NCBI GenBank assembly: GCA_903899965.1
Contig: CAIULB010000025.1
Coordinates: 1-61,649 of the forward strand
From: an uncultured Methylophilaceae bacterium
GTDB taxonomy: Bacteria; Pseudomonadota; Gammaproteobacteria; Burkholderiales; Methylophilaceae
Direction of reading: 5' to 3'
DNA: 61,649 bases
Shown here: in pieces, positions 24,645 through 35,735 of the stretch
Position numbering within the stretch: position 1 is the first letter of the stretch
Layout of the letters: each line of letters opens with the position of its first letter
Notes under the pieces: generated by a model
Databases searched by the model: none
What the model was told of the DNA's origin: nothing
What the model saw: the letters and a program-made list of their open reading frames with translations, nothing else
Made by a program: the position numbers and the translations under genes

Positions 24645-27600
24645 ATGAAACAAGTTTCCAACACAGAAAAAATCTTGCGAGATTTATTAGCCAAACGCAT
24701 CCTTATTTTGGACGGCGCGATGGGCACGATGATTCAGCAATATAAGCTCACAGAAGCGGATTATCGCGGTGGGGAAAATGGTCGTTTCAAAGACTTCAAA
24801 GGTCCAGTTGGTGCAGAATTCTGTAACAAAGGTAACAATTGCGGTTGCGGCGCAAATCACAATCCAGCACCAACTGAAACCACGCGCGAATTGTTTGTAA
24901 AAGGCAATAACGAACTACTAAGCCTGACGCAACCCCACATCATTCAAGAGATACACGAACAGTATCTAGCTGCTGGTGCGGATATTGTTGAAACCAACAC
25001 CTTTGGTGCAACCAGTGTTGCGCAGGATGATTACCATATGGCGCATCTCGTTTATGAGATGAACTTAGCTTCAGCAAAATTGGCCCGTGCAGCATGCGAC
25101 AAATACAGAACTCCTGATAAACCACGTTTCGTTGCAGGCGCTTTAGGCCCAACGCCTAAAACAGCCTCCATTTCCCCGGACGTCAATGATCCAGCTGCGC
25201 GCAATGTGACATTTGACCAACTCGTTGCAGCCTATCTTGAGCAAACGCGCGCCTTGGTTGAAGGGGGTGTCGACATCTTGATGGTGGAAACCATTTTCGA
25301 TACCCTCAACTGTAAAGCCGCATTATTTGCCATTGATGCTTTCTTTGAAGAAAGCGGAAAACGCTTACCGCTTATGATTTCGGGTACCGTGACCGATGCC
25401 TCTGGCCGCATTTTATCCGGTCAAACAGTCCCCGCTTTTTGGAATTCAGTGCGGCATGCAAAGCCACTAACTATAGGTTTAAATTGCGCTTTAGGCGCCG
25501 CCTTGATGCGCCCGTATGCGCAAGAGCTTTCAAAAATTGCTGATACTTTTGTCTGTATCTATCCAAATGCCGGATTACCTAATCCAATGTCCGACACTGG
25601 ATTTGATGAAAAGCCAGCGGACACTTCAGCTTTAGTGAAAGAATTTGCAGAAAGTGGTTTCATTAATATCGCAGGCGGTTGCTGCGGGACAACACCGCCA
25701 CATATTAAAGCCATCGCTGACGCACTGAAAACAGTCGCGCCACGCCAAATCCCTGTGGTTGAAAAGACAACCAAGCTTTCTGGCCTAGAGCCTTTTGTCA
25801 TCGACGATGCCTCACTCTTTGTTAACGTAGGTGAGCGTACTAACGTGACAGGGTCAAAAGCGTTTGCGCGCATGATCCTTAATGAGCAGTTTGAAGAGGC
25901 GCTTCAAGTTGCACGCCAACAAGTTGAAAACGGCGCTCAAATTATCGACATCAACATGGATGAAGGCATGCTTGATGCCATCAAAGCGATGTCGCACTTT
26001 TTAAATTTAGTCGCATCTGAACCTGATATTGCACGCGTGCCGATTATGATTGACTCCTCAAAATGGGACGCGATCGAAGCAGGTCTTAAATGTGTGCAAG
26101 GCAAAGCAATTGTTAACTCAATTTCCATGAAAGAGGGAGAGGCTGAATTCCTTCGCCAAGCAAAACTATGCATGCGCTATGGCGCTGCGGTTATTGTCAT
26201 GGCGTTTGATGAAAAAGGCCAGGCAGATACGTTTGAGCGCAAAATCGAAATCTGTAAACGTGCCTATGATTTACTCGTCGATAAAGTTGGCTTCCCTGCG
26301 GAAGACATCATTTTTGACCCCAATATCTTTGCGATTGCAACAGGCATAGAAGAACACAACAACTACGCTGTCGACTTCATCAACGCTACACGCTGGATTA
26401 AAGAAAACTTACCTCACGCCAAAATCTCTGGCGGTGTCTCCAATGTGAGCTTTAGCTTCCGTGGCAACGAACCAGCGCGCGAGGCGATTCATACTGTGTT
26501 CCTCTACCATGCGATCAAAGCTGGGATGACCATGGGCATTGTCAATGCAGGCATGATTGGCATTTACGACGATCTGCCTGAAGCGCTGCGTGAATGTGTT
26601 GAAGATGTGGTGCTGAACCGCCGCCCTGATGCCACAGAGCGCATGATTGAAATGGCTCGCACACTCACCGCTGGTGGCAAAAAAGAAGCCGCAACACTTG
26701 AATGGCGAGGCACACCAGAAAAACCTGTCAGCGTTCAAAAACGTCTTGCCCATGCACTCGTCCACGGCATTACTGAGTTCATTAATGAAGATACCGAAGA
26801 AGCGCGTGTTGAAGCATTACAAAATGGCGGCCGACCAATTCATGTGATTGAAGGCCCACTCATGGATGGCATGAACATCGTGGGGGATTTGTTCGGGCAA
26901 GGAAAAATGTTCCTACCGCAAGTAGTCAAATCGGCGCGTGTCATGAAGCAAGCTGTGGCGCATCTGATTCCTTTTATTGAAGAAGAGAAACTGCTGGAAG
27001 AAAAACGCACAGGCGTCGCCGCAAAACCAAAAGGCAAAATGGTCATTGCAACCGTTAAAGGTGACGTCCATGACATCGGCAAAAATATCGTTTCAGTCGT
27101 CTTGCAATGTAATAACTTTGAAGTCGTCAACATGGGCGTGATGGTGCCGTGTGCAGAAATCTTGGCGCTGGCCAAAGCTGAAAATGCAGACATCATCGGC
27201 TTATCTGGATTGATTACACCATCGCTTGAAGAAATGGCAAACGTCGCACGCGAAATGCAGCGCGACCCATATTTCCGTGGTCTTAAAACACCACTATTAA
27301 TCGGCGGCGCTACAACATCGCGTGCCCATACAGCTGTAAAAATCGCTCCGCATTATGATGGCCCGGTGGTTTATGTCCCAGATGCATCACGCTCTGTAGC
27401 TGTGATGCAATCACTCGTATCGCCTGAACAGCGTGATGCCTACATCACTGAACTAAACGCTGATTACGAACGTGCTCGCAACCAGCACGCCAATAAAAAA
27501 GGCGTGCCAATGCTGTCGATTGAAGACGCACGTAAGAATAAAGCCAAGCTCTCATTCACTGGGAAATATACCCCCGTGAAACCTAAGTTTATTGGTCGCC

Positions 27601-28496
27601 GCGTATTAGAAAATATCGATTTGGCGACGATTGCACAATACATCGACTGGGGTCCTTTTTTCCAAACCTGGGACTTGGCTGGCGCTTACCCTGCCATACT
27701 CAAAGACCCGGTTGTCGGTGAAGCCGCGACAAAATTATTTGCTGATGGCCAAGCGCTACTCAAGAAAATAATCGAAGGGCGATGGTTAGCCGCTAACGGC
27801 GTTGTTTCACTTCTGCCTGCAAACAGCGTCAATGATGATGACATCGAAATTTATACGGACGAAACGCGAAAAGAAATTGCGTTCACTTATTACGGTATGC
27901 GCCAACAAACTGAAAAACCAGTGATTGATGGTGCACCTCGGCCGAATCAATGTCTATCAGACTTTGTTGCTCCGAAAGACTCAGGCGTTGTGGACTACAT
28001 CGGCATGTTTGCCGTGACGGCGGGCCTTGGTATTGAAAAATATCTCAAACGATTCGAGGATGCGCACGATGACTTTAATAGCATCATGCTGAAATCATTA
28101 GCTGACCGTTTAGCAGAAGCTTTCGCAGAATATCTACATGAACGTGTCCGCACTGACTTGTGGGGTTATGCGCCGCAAGAAAAACTCAGCAATGAGGCTC
28201 TGATCAAAGAAGAGTATCAAGGGATTAGACCAGCGCCTGGCTATCCAGCCTGCCCTGACCATACCGTCAAATCCGATATGTTTAAGATGATGCAAGCGAC
28301 CGAAATTGGCATGTCACTTACGGACTCTTATGCGATGAGCCCAGCGGCGGCGGTTTCTGGTTATTATTTTGCACACCCTGATGCAAAGTACTTTAGCGTA
28401 GACAAAATTGGCGAAGATCAACTGATCGAATTGGCAAATAGACGGGGCATGAACAAAGAAGAACTAGCGCGCTGGTTAGCGCCGAATTTGGCTTAA
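24645..28496 (+). CDS. metH: Cobalamin-dependent methionine synthase
   Basis: MetH transfers the methyl of methyl-tetrahydrofolate to homocysteine through cobalamin. The 1283-residue protein has all four modules. The homocysteine domain carries zinc cysteines in NCALG and GGCCGTTP. The pterin domain has [15 protein letters not shown] and [12 protein letters not shown]. The B12 cap and domain have [14 protein letters not shown] with axial His. The C-terminal reactivation domain has [15 protein letters not shown]. Compared with E. coli MetH, about 30 residues are inserted near residues 53-84, including Cys60, Cys66 and Cys68. No SAH or cobalamin riboswitch was seen in the 165 bases upstream. 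Confidence 0.97.
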   Translation: MKQVSNTEKILRDLLAKRILILDGAMGTMIQQYKLTEADYRGGENGRFKDFKGPVGAEFCNKGNNCGCGANHNPAPTETTRELFVKGNNELLSLTQPHIIQEIHEQYLAAGADIVETNTFGATSVAQDDYHMAHLVYEMNLASAKLARAACDKYRTPDKPRFVAGALGPTPKTASISPDVNDPAARNVTFDQLVAAYLEQTRALVEGGVDILMVETIFDTLNCKAALFAIDAFFEESGKRLPLMISGTVTDASGRILSGQTVPAFWNSVRHAKPLTIGLNCALGAALMRPYAQELSKIADTFVCIYPNAGLPNPMSDTGFDEKPADTSALVKEFAESGFINIAGGCCGTTPPHIKAIADALKTVAPRQIPVVEKTTKLSGLEPFVIDDASLFVNVGERTNVTGSKAFARMILNEQFEEALQVARQQVENGAQIIDINMDEGMLDAIKAMSHFLNLVASEPDIARVPIMIDSSKWDAIEAGLKCVQGKAIVNSISMKEGEAEFLRQAKLCMRYGAAVIVMAFDEKGQADTFERKIEICKRAYDLLVDKVGFPAEDIIFDPNIFAIATGIEEHNNYAVDFINATRWIKENLPHAKISGGVSNVSFSFRGNEPAREAIHTVFLYHAIKAGMTMGIVNAGMIGIYDDLPEALRECVEDVVLNRRPDATERMIEMARTLTAGGKKEAATLEWRGTPEKPVSVQKRLAHALVHGITEFINEDTEEARVEALQNGGRPIHVIEGPLMDGMNIVGDLFGQGKMFLPQVVKSARVMKQAVAHLIPFIEEEKLLEEKRTGVAAKPKGKMVIATVKGDVHDIGKNIVSVVLQCNNFEVVNMGVMVPCAEILALAKAENADIIGLSGLITPSLEEMANVAREMQRDPYFRGLKTPLLIGGATTSRAHTAVKIAPHYDGPVVYVPDASRSVAVMQSLVSPEQRDAYITELNADYERARNQHANKKGVPMLSIEDARKNKAKLSFTGKYTPVKPKFIGRRVLENIDLATIAQYIDWGPFFQTWDLAGAYPAILKDPVVGEAATKLFADGQALLKKIIEGRWLAANGVVSLLPANSVNDDDIEIYTDETRKEIAFTYYGMRQQTEKPVIDGAPRPNQCLSDFVAPKDSGVVDYIGMFAVTAGLGIEKYLKRFEDAHDDFNSIMLKSLADRLAEAFAEYLHERVRTDLWGYAPQEKLSNEALIKEEYQGIRPAPGYPACPDHTVKSDMFKMMQATEIGMSLTDSYAMSPAAAVSGYYFAHPDAKYFSVDKIGEDQLIELANRRGMNKEELARWLAPNLA

Positions 28497-28511
28497 TAAA
28501 GAAAGCGCAAA

Positions 28512-29900
28512 ATGCATATTCATATTCTTGGTATTTGCGGTACTTTTATGGGCGGCATTGCTGTACTGGCAAAAGATGCCGGTCATACCGTGACGGGTTG
28601 CGACGCCAACGTTTACCCGCCAATGAGCACGCAGCTTGAAGCACAAGGCATCAAACTCATTGAGGGTTTCGACCCAAGCCAAACCGCACTGAATCCAGAC
28701 ATCTACGTCATCGGGAATGTCGTCTCTCGTGGCAACCCACTCATGGAAGAAATCCTAAACAAAGGACTTCCTTATATTTCCGGCCCGCAATGGTTAGCGG
28801 AAAACATTCTGCACCCACAAGGTGAGCCAAGTAAATGGGTATTAGCCGTTGCTGGAACACATGGGAAGACCACCACATCTTCAATGCTTGCATGGATTTT
28901 AGAGCATGCGGGCTTAGCACCTGGCTTCTTGATTGGCGGCGTACCACAAAACTTTTCAGTATCAGCACGTTTGCCGCAAACACTCAAACAAGATGCTAAA
29001 AGCACATCCCCATTTTTTGTGATTGAAGCAGATGAATACGACACGGCGTTTTTTGATAAGCGCTCAAAATTTGTTCACTACGGCCCACGTACAGCCATTC
29101 TGAATAATCTTGAATTTGACCATGCCGATATTTTTGCTGATTTACATGCAATTGAAACCCAGTTCCATCATTTAGTCAGAACAGTGCCTCAGCAAGGCTT
29201 GGTCGTTGCTAATGGCAAAGAAGAAAGCTTAAAGCGCGTCATTGGCCGCGGTTGCTGGACACCAGTTGAAAATTTTGGCTCAAACGATGGCTGGCAAGGT
29301 GGGGAAGCCGATCCTGACGGGAGCTTCGACGTGATGTTAAATGGCAAAGTTGTTGGTCGGGTGGAATGGGAATTACTTGGTGATCACAATCGCATGAATG
29401 CGCTTGCCGCCCTTGCAGCTGCTCGTCACGTTGGGGTTTCTGTAAAAGTCGGGATTGCCGCACTTGGCCTATTCCAAAATGTGAAACGTCGCATGGAACT
29501 GCGTGGAGTTGAGAAAGGCATTAGTGTCTATGACGACTTTGCACATCACCCAACAGCCATTACTACAACGGTTGCTGGCTTGCGTGCGAAAGTTGGTAAA
29601 GCACGTATTCTGGCTGTCTTGGAGCCACGCTCCAACACCATGAAACTGGGCGTCATGAAACAAGCATTACCCGCAAGCTTAGTCGATGCAGACTTAGTAT
29701 TTTGCTATGGTGCAAATTTAGGCTGGGACGCGAGCGAAGCGCTTGCACCAATGGGTAGAAAAGCCAAGGTTTTTGACAACATGGAGGCGCTAGTTGCAGC
29801 AATTGCTTCGGAAGCGAAAAGTGGCGATCAAATCTTAGTAATGAGTAATGGTGGGTTTGGTGGCATTCATCAAAAGCTACTGACACAGCTTGCACAGTAA
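28512..29900 (+). CDS. mpl: UDP-N-acetylmuramate:L-alanyl-gamma-D-glutamyl-meso-diaminopimelate ligase
   Basis: Mpl reattaches recycled murein tripeptide to UDP-MurNAc. The 462-residue Mur ligase begins MHIHILGICGTFMGGIAVLAKDAGHTVTGCDANVYPPMSTQLEA, as Mpl does, and has the ATP loop VAGTHGKTTTSSM, the EADEYDTAFFDKRSKF segment, NLEFDHADIF, and YDDFAHHPTAI. It starts 15 bases after metH and probably shares its transcript. The TonB-like gene follows. Confidence 0.96.
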   Translation: MHIHILGICGTFMGGIAVLAKDAGHTVTGCDANVYPPMSTQLEAQGIKLIEGFDPSQTALNPDIYVIGNVVSRGNPLMEEILNKGLPYISGPQWLAENILHPQGEPSKWVLAVAGTHGKTTTSSMLAWILEHAGLAPGFLIGGVPQNFSVSARLPQTLKQDAKSTSPFFVIEADEYDTAFFDKRSKFVHYGPRTAILNNLEFDHADIFADLHAIETQFHHLVRTVPQQGLVVANGKEESLKRVIGRGCWTPVENFGSNDGWQGGEADPDGSFDVMLNGKVVGRVEWELLGDHNRMNALAALAAARHVGVSVKVGIAALGLFQNVKRRMELRGVEKGISVYDDFAHHPTAITTTVAGLRAKVGKARILAVLEPRSNTMKLGVMKQALPASLVDADLVFCYGANLGWDASEALAPMGRKAKVFDNMEALVAAIASEAKSGDQILVMSNGGFGGIHQKLLTQLAQ

Positions 29901-29922
29901 GCGCTATCAAAAAAAACCAAGC

Positions 29923-30882
29923 ATGTTCTTAGATAGACTGAAAAAGCTAGACTTCTTTACCCTAGCTTTATTAGTTTCAGCCATACTACATGTCCTCATC
30001 ATCGCTTTCGTCAAATTTCAGCCACCTGCACTACAATTTTTTAAAGATCAAATGTCTGCACTAGACGTGGTTTTAGTGAACAGCAAACATCATAAAAGAC
30101 CGAAGAAAGCGGATGCACTAGCGCAATCAAATCTAGACGGTGGCGGAAATACATCAGAAGACCGCAAGCTAAAATCAGCACTGCCTTGGCAAAAGAACAA
30201 ACCCACGGATACGACCTTTGAACATCGATCTAAGGCACTTGAAAAAAGTTTAGCGCAAGCCGAAGCCGAAGCTAATCGCAAAGCAGAGCGGCTTGCAGAA
30301 CTTGATAAACAAGCAAAAGCATTAATGAACCAACTACAAGCTACACATGCAATCGAGACAAACCCGATGCAGAAAACACGGCCAACGAATCCTGAAACAG
30401 GAACGCTAGACTCAACTACAAAAGCACTCAACACGACGGACTTAATGAGTTCGAGCTTAGAAATGGCAAGATTAGAAGCACAAGTTAACAAACAACAAGA
30501 CGACTATCAAAAACGGCCAAAACGTATGTCAATTGGTGCAAGAGCACAAGAGTATCGATTTGCAGCCTATGTTGAATCTTGGCGCCAAAAAATAGAGCGC
30601 ATTGGCAATTTAAACTATCCAGAAGCCGCAAGAGATCAAAAAATATATGGTCAATTACAGCTGACGGTGTATATCAAATCTAATGGTGAAGTAGAGAAAG
30701 TAGAAATTAGGCGCAGTTCAGGCTATCCAGTGTTAGACAACGCAGCGAAACATATCGTTGAAATGGGGTCTCCTTATGCCCCTTTTCCAGAGGATTTGCG
30801 TAAAGAAGTCGACATTCTAGATATCACAAGAACTTGGATTTTTACCAAAGAAGATAGCTTGGCAACTAAAGCATCCGAATAA
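29923..30882 (+). CDS. TonB-like energy transducer family protein
   Basis: This 319-residue protein has one N-terminal membrane helix (about residues 10-30, LALLVSAILHVLIIAFV). A long charged, coiled-coil-prone periplasmic stretch follows, and then a TonB C-terminal domain (GNLNYPEAARDQKIYGQLQLTVYIKSNGEVEKVEIRRSSGYPVLDNAAKHIV). No exbB or exbD is nearby, and the middle lacks the Pro-rich linker of classical TonB. Proteins of this kind follow mpl in other betaproteobacteria. The ATG at 29923 was chosen, as the earlier TTG lies inside mpl. Its function in transport is unproven. Confidence 0.8.
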   Translation: MFLDRLKKLDFFTLALLVSAILHVLIIAFVKFQPPALQFFKDQMSALDVVLVNSKHHKRPKKADALAQSNLDGGGNTSEDRKLKSALPWQKNKPTDTTFEHRSKALEKSLAQAEAEANRKAERLAELDKQAKALMNQLQATHAIETNPMQKTRPTNPETGTLDSTTKALNTTDLMSSSLEMARLEAQVNKQQDDYQKRPKRMSIGARAQEYRFAAYVESWRQKIERIGNLNYPEAARDQKIYGQLQLTVYIKSNGEVEKVEIRRSSGYPVLDNAAKHIVEMGSPYAPFPEDLRKEVDILDITRTWIFTKEDSLATKASE

Positions 30883-30900
30883 AATAACGTCAGGACTGAT

Positions 30901-31215
30901 ATGGACAATCATTACCAACACCACGTTTTTTTCTGTTTGAATACACGCGAAGATGGTTCAGCGTGCTGCACCGATCACGGCGCAGAAGCGGCTTTTGACC
31001 ATATGAAAGCACAAGTTAAAAAGCTCAACTTAAATGGTAAGGGCAAAACAAGAATCAACCGTGCGGGCTGTTTGGATAGGTGCGGAGAAGGCCCATTGAT
31101 GGTGGTTTACCCAGAGGCAATTTGGTACACCTTTGTCGACTTAGAGGATATCGACGAAATCATCAGATCACATTTGCAAAATGGTAAATTGGTCGAGCGT
31201 TTACAAGTGTTCTAA
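30901..31215 (+). CDS. (2Fe-2S) ferredoxin-like protein, thioredoxin fold
   Basis: This 104-residue protein has cysteines spaced as in thioredoxin-like 2Fe-2S ferredoxins: VFFCLNTREDGSACC near the start, and AGCLDRCGEGPLMVVYPEAIWYT later (C-x3-C). It probably carries electrons or acts in metal handling, but its partner is unknown. It starts 18 bases after the TonB-like gene and is convergent with the HIT gene with no gap between the two stop codons. Confidence 0.85.
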   Translation: MDNHYQHHVFFCLNTREDGSACCTDHGAEAAFDHMKAQVKKLNLNGKGKTRINRAGCLDRCGEGPLMVVYPEAIWYTFVDLEDIDEIIRSHLQNGKLVERLQVF

Positions 31216-31632
31216 CTAGCGCAACGCACCTAAAAACTTTGCTTTTAGGATATCGAGCAATCCATCAATCGTTGGCTTATGACTTAGCCTGACTTCTGCA
31301 CTCCAAATCGTTTCAGGAAAGTGGGCGTCATTTTCAAATCGCGGAATGACGTGCCAATGAATGTGTGGAGTTTTATTGCCAAGACTCGCCAAGTTGATTT
31401 TGGTCGGCTGTAAAACATCACGTAAGACTTGCTCAACCGTGAAGGTAATGTGCATGATATTCACGCGTTCGGCTTCAGTTAAATCCGTCATTTCTTTCAC
31501 ATGCTTATTCAAAATCACACGGCAGAAACCAACGTAACTTGCATCTTCTACCATGACAATACGGCACAAATCGTTTTGCCAAAGTAACTCGCCACCCACT
31601 GAATTACAAAAAACACAGTCATCATTCATCAT
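31216..31632 (-). CDS. HIT family protein
   Basis: The 138-residue protein has the histidine-triad motif HIHWHVIPR near residue 92, preceded by NLASLGNKTPH, and a starting DDCVFCNSVGGEL. HIT proteins hydrolyse nucleotide phosphoramidates or dinucleotide polyphosphates. It is the last gene of a long minus-strand run and overlaps the oxidoreductase gene by 4 bases (ATGA). The physiological substrate is not known. Confidence 0.92.
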   Translation of the reverse strand: MMNDDCVFCNSVGGELLWQNDLCRIVMVEDASYVGFCRVILNKHVKEMTDLTEAERVNIMHITFTVEQVLRDVLQPTKINLASLGNKTPHIHWHVIPRFENDAHFPETIWSAEVRLSHKPTIDGLLDILKAKFLGALR

Positions 31633-32639
31633 AGCGTTACCAGTTTACCTGTTGCTGCTGATTCCAAGGTTGCGACAATCGCCGCACAATTCTTTTTAGC
31701 ATCTGCAAAATTAAGAAGTGGTGTTTTATCATTCAGCACGCAGTCACTGAAATGCTCAATCTCAAGGTTAAAATGGTTGCTGGCTGAATAAATTTCCTCA
31801 CCTTTACGCCCATCCTCACCCCACCAGCTAATCACAGGCACATCGTTCGTGCCTGGCAATTGCCAAACGGTGTGGCATTTAATACCGCCCTTAGTGCCAA
31901 CCAAGGTGTATTCAGACTGACGGCTACATTCGAAACTCGTATCAAAATGGCCACGCTTGCCGTGACCAAAATCAATCACACCGCTCGTTGCAATATCAGC
32001 GCCACTTTCTGCATATTTAGCCATGGCCATGACACTAATCGGATCTGCGTCAAAACAATGCCTTAAGGTGTGTATCGCATAAGGGCCAATGTCCCACATC
32101 GCGCCACCACCATTGGCAGTATCATTAGCTAATCGATACATGCGAGCGGGCCGCATCATGAACGAGTAGCTGGCCTTGGCAAACACCACTTCACCAATAA
32201 TGCCAGACTGCACAAGCTCTTTGACACGCCGATGCTGTGGATGAAAGCGATACATAAAGCCTTCCATGGCTTTAACCTGATGCTTCAAAGTTGCTGCTTC
32301 AATGGCCTCAATATCTTCTACTTTAATGGCCATTGGCTTTTCAATCAGCACATGCTTACCGGCGGCAATAGCCTTTAAAGCCCACTGGGCATGTTCATGG
32401 TTGGCTAAAGGAATATAAACAGCTTGCACGTTAGCATCGCCAAGCAAATCATCGAGCGCATCGTAAGTGTTGACACCCTGCACTAGGGGCGCATATTTCG
32501 CCAATGTTTCTGCTGCTGCGCCAGCTCGACGGCTAGCAATCGCCACCAATTCAGCATTTTTAGCTTCAACAATTGCCGGTAACAAACGCTCATTAACCCG
32601 CGCCGCGCCTAGAATTCCCCAACGTAATTTGCTCATCAC
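31629..32639 (-). CDS. Gfo/Idh/MocA family oxidoreductase
   Basis: This 336-residue protein has an N-terminal Rossmann domain (LRWGILGAARVNERLLPAI), VYIPLANHEHAQWALKAIAAGKHVLIEKPMAIKV with the EKP signature lysine, and a C-terminal dehydrogenase-like domain including NGGGAMWDIGPYAIHTLRH. It probably oxidises or reduces a sugar-type substrate with NAD(P). The substrate cannot be inferred from neighbours, since lipA lies upstream and the HIT gene downstream. Confidence 0.9.
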   Translation of the reverse strand: MMSKLRWGILGAARVNERLLPAIVEAKNAELVAIASRRAGAAAETLAKYAPLVQGVNTYDALDDLLGDANVQAVYIPLANHEHAQWALKAIAAGKHVLIEKPMAIKVEDIEAIEAATLKHQVKAMEGFMYRFHPQHRRVKELVQSGIIGEVVFAKASYSFMMRPARMYRLANDTANGGGAMWDIGPYAIHTLRHCFDADPISVMAMAKYAESGADIATSGVIDFGHGKRGHFDTSFECSRQSEYTLVGTKGGIKCHTVWQLPGTNDVPVISWWGEDGRKGEEIYSASNHFNLEIEHFSDCVLNDKTPLLNFADAKKNCAAIVATLESAATGKLVTL

Positions 32640-32650
32640 GAACCCTTTAT

Positions 32651-33628
32651 TTAAACACCGGCAGCATGCGCCTGCGTATCTGCATGGTACGAGCTCCGCA
32701 CCATTGGACCACAGGCTGCTTGCGTAAAACCCATCGCTAGCGCTTGCTGCTCAAACTCAGCAAAACGCTCAGGTGTCACAAAACGGACAACAGGCAAGTG
32801 ATGCTGACTAGGCTGTAAATACTGTCCAAGCGTGAGCATGCTCACTCCATGGTTTCGCAAGTCTTGCATCACTTCTAAAATCTCTTCATCCGTTTCACCC
32901 AAGCCCAACATGAGTCCTGACTTCGTTGGGACATTGGGATGAAGATCACCAAATACTTTGAGTAAATTAAGTGAGTTTTGATAATCGGCACCGGGACGCG
33001 CTTGTTTATAAAGACGTGGTACCGTTTCCAAATTGTGGTTCATCACATCTGGAGGAGCGATTTTAAGAATCTCAACCGCCGTTTCTAAACGCCCCCGGAA
33101 ATCAGGGACCAATACTTCGATTTTAATACTTGGTGATTCAGCACGCGTGGCTTGAATGCAGTCAACAAAGTGCTGTGCACCACCATCCATTAAGTCATCT
33201 CGATCCACACTGGTAATCACTACATAACGCAAATGCATTTGGGCGATCGTCCGAGCTAAGTTGCTGGGCTCATTCTCATCTGGCGGCAATGGTTTGCCAT
33301 GTGACACATCGCAGAACGGACAACGGCGAGTACAAATGTCACCCAAAATCATAAACGTCGCAGTACCCCCACTAAAACATTCACCAATATTCGGGCAAGA
33401 AGCTTCTTCACAAACCGTATGAAGATTGTTTTCGCGCAGCACTTGTTTGATTTCTTGAAAGCGCGCGCTATCTGGCACTTTCATTCGTATCCATTCAGGC
33501 TTGCGCATCGGCGCTTGCGGCACAATTTTGATTGGAATGCGCGCAGTTTTTTCTTGGCTGCTTTCTTTAACGCCCGCCACTTTGCTCGGACGTTTTAATT
33601 CAACAGGTTTGTTTGCGTGTTCGGTCAT
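32651..33628 (-). CDS. lipA: Lipoyl synthase
   Basis: LipA inserts two sulfurs into octanoyl groups to make lipoyl cofactors. The 325-residue radical-SAM enzyme has the auxiliary cluster cysteines in [12 protein letters not shown], the radical-SAM motif CTRRCPFC, and RSSYHADTQ near the C-terminus. It lies 2 bases after lipB, on the same strand, so octanoyl transfer and sulfur insertion are made from one transcript. Confidence 0.97.
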   Translation of the reverse strand: MTEHANKPVELKRPSKVAGVKESSQEKTARIPIKIVPQAPMRKPEWIRMKVPDSARFQEIKQVLRENNLHTVCEEASCPNIGECFSGGTATFMILGDICTRRCPFCDVSHGKPLPPDENEPSNLARTIAQMHLRYVVITSVDRDDLMDGGAQHFVDCIQATRAESPSIKIEVLVPDFRGRLETAVEILKIAPPDVMNHNLETVPRLYKQARPGADYQNSLNLLKVFGDLHPNVPTKSGLMLGLGETDEEILEVMQDLRNHGVSMLTLGQYLQPSQHHLPVVRFVTPERFAEFEQQALAMGFTQAACGPMVRSSYHADTQAHAAGV

Positions 33629-33630
33629 TT

Positions 33631-34251
33631 TTAATCTGAATAGCCTAATTCTTTAGTCAAGTATTTTAGCAGTTTTTCGGCCGCCTCTGCTTGGCTTAAA
33701 TAGATGCCTAAATCACGCAATTGCGTCACTTCCAAGCCACGGTACCCACATGGATCAATGGCACTAAAAGGGGCCAAATCCATATCCACATTGAGCGATA
33801 TGCCGTGGTAACAACATTCTTTTTTTAAGCGCAAACCAACCGACGCAATTTTTTTATCTCGCACATAAACGCCAGGCGCATCGGCTCTAGCAAGCCCATG
33901 AACATTGGCTTCGGCAAGCAATTTCACCACTGAATTTTCCATGCTACTCACTAATTGACGCACGTTAATGCCTTTTCGTTTCAAATCAATCAACAGGTAA
34001 ATGATGGTTTGGCCGGGACCGTGATAGGTGATTTTGCCACCCCTATCGGTATTCACAACAGGGATATCATCGCGGGATGGCATGCGCACATCTTTGCGAT
34101 TAAGGCCTAGGGTGTAAACGGGATTGTGCTCCGTCAGCCAGATTTCATCTGGCGTTTCAGCACTTCGGTTTGTAGTGAAATCTTGCATGGCACGCCAAGT
34201 AGTTTCGAACTCGGTACGCCCTAAATGACGAATAACGGGGATTTGACTCAA
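33631..34251 (-). CDS. lipB: Octanoyltransferase
   Basis: LipB moves octanoate from acyl carrier protein to lipoyl domains. The 206-residue protein has the family motifs [30 protein letters not shown] with the catalytic Lys, and [13 protein letters not shown] with the catalytic Cys. It follows ybeD (34267-34557) by 15 bases and precedes lipA, the standard dacA-ybeD-lipB-lipA arrangement. Confidence 0.97.
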   Translation of the reverse strand: MSQIPVIRHLGRTEFETTWRAMQDFTTNRSAETPDEIWLTEHNPVYTLGLNRKDVRMPSRDDIPVVNTDRGGKITYHGPGQTIIYLLIDLKRKGINVRQLVSSMENSVVKLLAEANVHGLARADAPGVYVRDKKIASVGLRLKKECCYHGISLNVDMDLAPFSAIDPCGYRGLEVTQLRDLGIYLSQAEAAEKLLKYLTKELGYSD

Positions 34252-34266
34252 TGCTGTTAACTCAAA

Positions 34267-34557
34267 TTACAGCACGTACTTTACAAGCGGATGTTCTGAA
34301 AGCGCGCGGTAAATGCTATCCAATTGGCTTTTGGAAGTGACATGCACATTACAAGTCAAACTGATAAATCGTCCGCCACTGCTCGCACGCATATCCACTT
34401 TTGAAGCATCGAACTTTGGTTCATGGGCTTGAATCACTTTAACCATCGCATTAGCAAAATCATCATTGGTTTCGCCCATGACTTTAATTAAAAAATCACA
34501 GGGAAACTCAACGAGCGTTTCCTCGACTTTATCCACTTCTTGTTTTTGGTCTGTCAT
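34267..34557 (-). CDS. ybeD: YbeD/DUF493 family protein
   Basis: The 96-residue protein has the ferredoxin-like DUF493 pattern: LVEFPCDFLIKVMGETNDDFANAMVKVIQAHE, then SSGGRFISLTCNVHVTSKSQLDSIYRALSEHPLVKYVL. YbeD is conserved between dacA and lipB in many proteobacteria; its function is unproven, with regulation of lipoate metabolism suggested by context. It starts 15 bases after dacC. Confidence 0.93.
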   Translation of the reverse strand: MTDQKQEVDKVEETLVEFPCDFLIKVMGETNDDFANAMVKVIQAHEPKFDASKVDMRASSGGRFISLTCNVHVTSKSQLDSIYRALSEHPLVKYVL

Positions 34558-34572
34558 TTTATTTATCCGCGT

Positions 34573-35706
34573 TTACGCAAACATCATCATGAGGCTATCC
34601 CATAGGCGACCAAAAATACCAGCGACCTTCACTTCTTTAGCGGCAAGTAATTTTTGTTCATCCACTACTTTGCCATCAATCGTAAATTGAATCGCGCCAA
34701 TTTCCTGACCTTGTGCAATTGGCGCGACCAACGATGGCTTGCCAATTACTTTAGCTTTTGCTCTTGCATAATCGCCTTTAGGCAAAGTTACATAAAGATC
34801 ATGAAAGGTCGTTGCTGCAACTTTGCTATTGCTGCCCTTCCAAATCTTTTGCATCGCAATTGCAGTGCCCGCTTTATAGACCAAATGTGTATCAAAGAAC
34901 TGGTAACCATAATTCAAAAGCTTTTGGCTTTCCGTTGCACGCGCATTGTCGTTAGCAGCACCTAGCACAACAGAAATCAATCGATGCTCACCTCGTTTTG
35001 CTGATGAAATTAAACAAAACCCTGCTGAATCTGTATGGCCGGTTTTCATGCCATCTACATTTGGATCTAGCCATAACAAACGGTTACGGTTTGGCTGCGT
35101 AATTTTGTTATAGGTATATTCTTTAACTGAATAGAGACGTTTATATTGGTCAGGGAAGTCTGTAATTAATGCAGTCGCCAACAATGAAAGATCATAAGCC
35201 GTGGTGTAATGCTGCGCATCTGGCAAACCTGTCGCATTCATAAAATGCGTATTTTTCATACCTAAGCGCGCGGCCTCTTTATTCATCTTTACTGCAAATG
35301 CATCTTCAGAACCACCAATACCTTCAGCCAATGCAATAGATGCATCATTGCCCGACTGAATAATCATGCCATGCAGAAGCTCATCTACCGTGACTGTCAT
35401 GGTGGTATCAACAAACATTTTAGAGCCTTCAACACGCCATGCTTTTTCAGAAATCGGGAGTGTTTGATCTAGCTGCAACTGACCTGCTTTAAGTGCTTTA
35501 AATGACAAATAAGCAGTCATCAATTTAGTAAGTGATGCTGGGTCAACGCGATTTTGACTTTGTTGTTCGGCAAGCACGCGGTTGCTATTAAAGTCTTTTA
35601 ACAAATAGGCTTTCACTGCCAATTCTGGTGGTGGCGCAACCTCAGCGTAAGCGTTACCCACAAATAAACTGAAAATTAATACGAAAAATGAGGTGAAGTA
35701 GGTCAT
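34573..35706 (-). CDS. D-alanyl-D-alanine carboxypeptidase (DacA/DacC type)
   Basis: This low-molecular-weight penicillin-binding protein trims the terminal D-Ala of peptidoglycan stem peptides in the periplasm. The 377-residue protein has a signal peptide (ends GNAYA), the active-site SLTK motif (DPASLTKLMTAYL), SGN (QSGNDASIALAEG), KTG (DGMKTGHTDSAGF), and a C-terminal amphipathic helix (IFGRLWDSLMMMFA) for membrane anchoring. It lies between rlpA and ybeD in the elongation cluster. Whether it corresponds to DacA or DacC cannot be decided here. Confidence 0.93.
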   Translation of the reverse strand: MTYFTSFFVLIFSLFVGNAYAEVAPPPELAVKAYLLKDFNSNRVLAEQQSQNRVDPASLTKLMTAYLSFKALKAGQLQLDQTLPISEKAWRVEGSKMFVDTTMTVTVDELLHGMIIQSGNDASIALAEGIGGSEDAFAVKMNKEAARLGMKNTHFMNATGLPDAQHYTTAYDLSLLATALITDFPDQYKRLYSVKEYTYNKITQPNRNRLLWLDPNVDGMKTGHTDSAGFCLISSAKRGEHRLISVVLGAANDNARATESQKLLNYGYQFFDTHLVYKAGTAIAMQKIWKGSNSKVAATTFHDLYVTLPKGDYARAKAKVIGKPSLVAPIAQGQEIGAIQFTIDGKVVDEQKLLAAKEVKVAGIFGRLWDSLMMMFA

Positions 35707-35735
35707 GATTTTTTATGCAAGTTTCTGAGTTAAGT

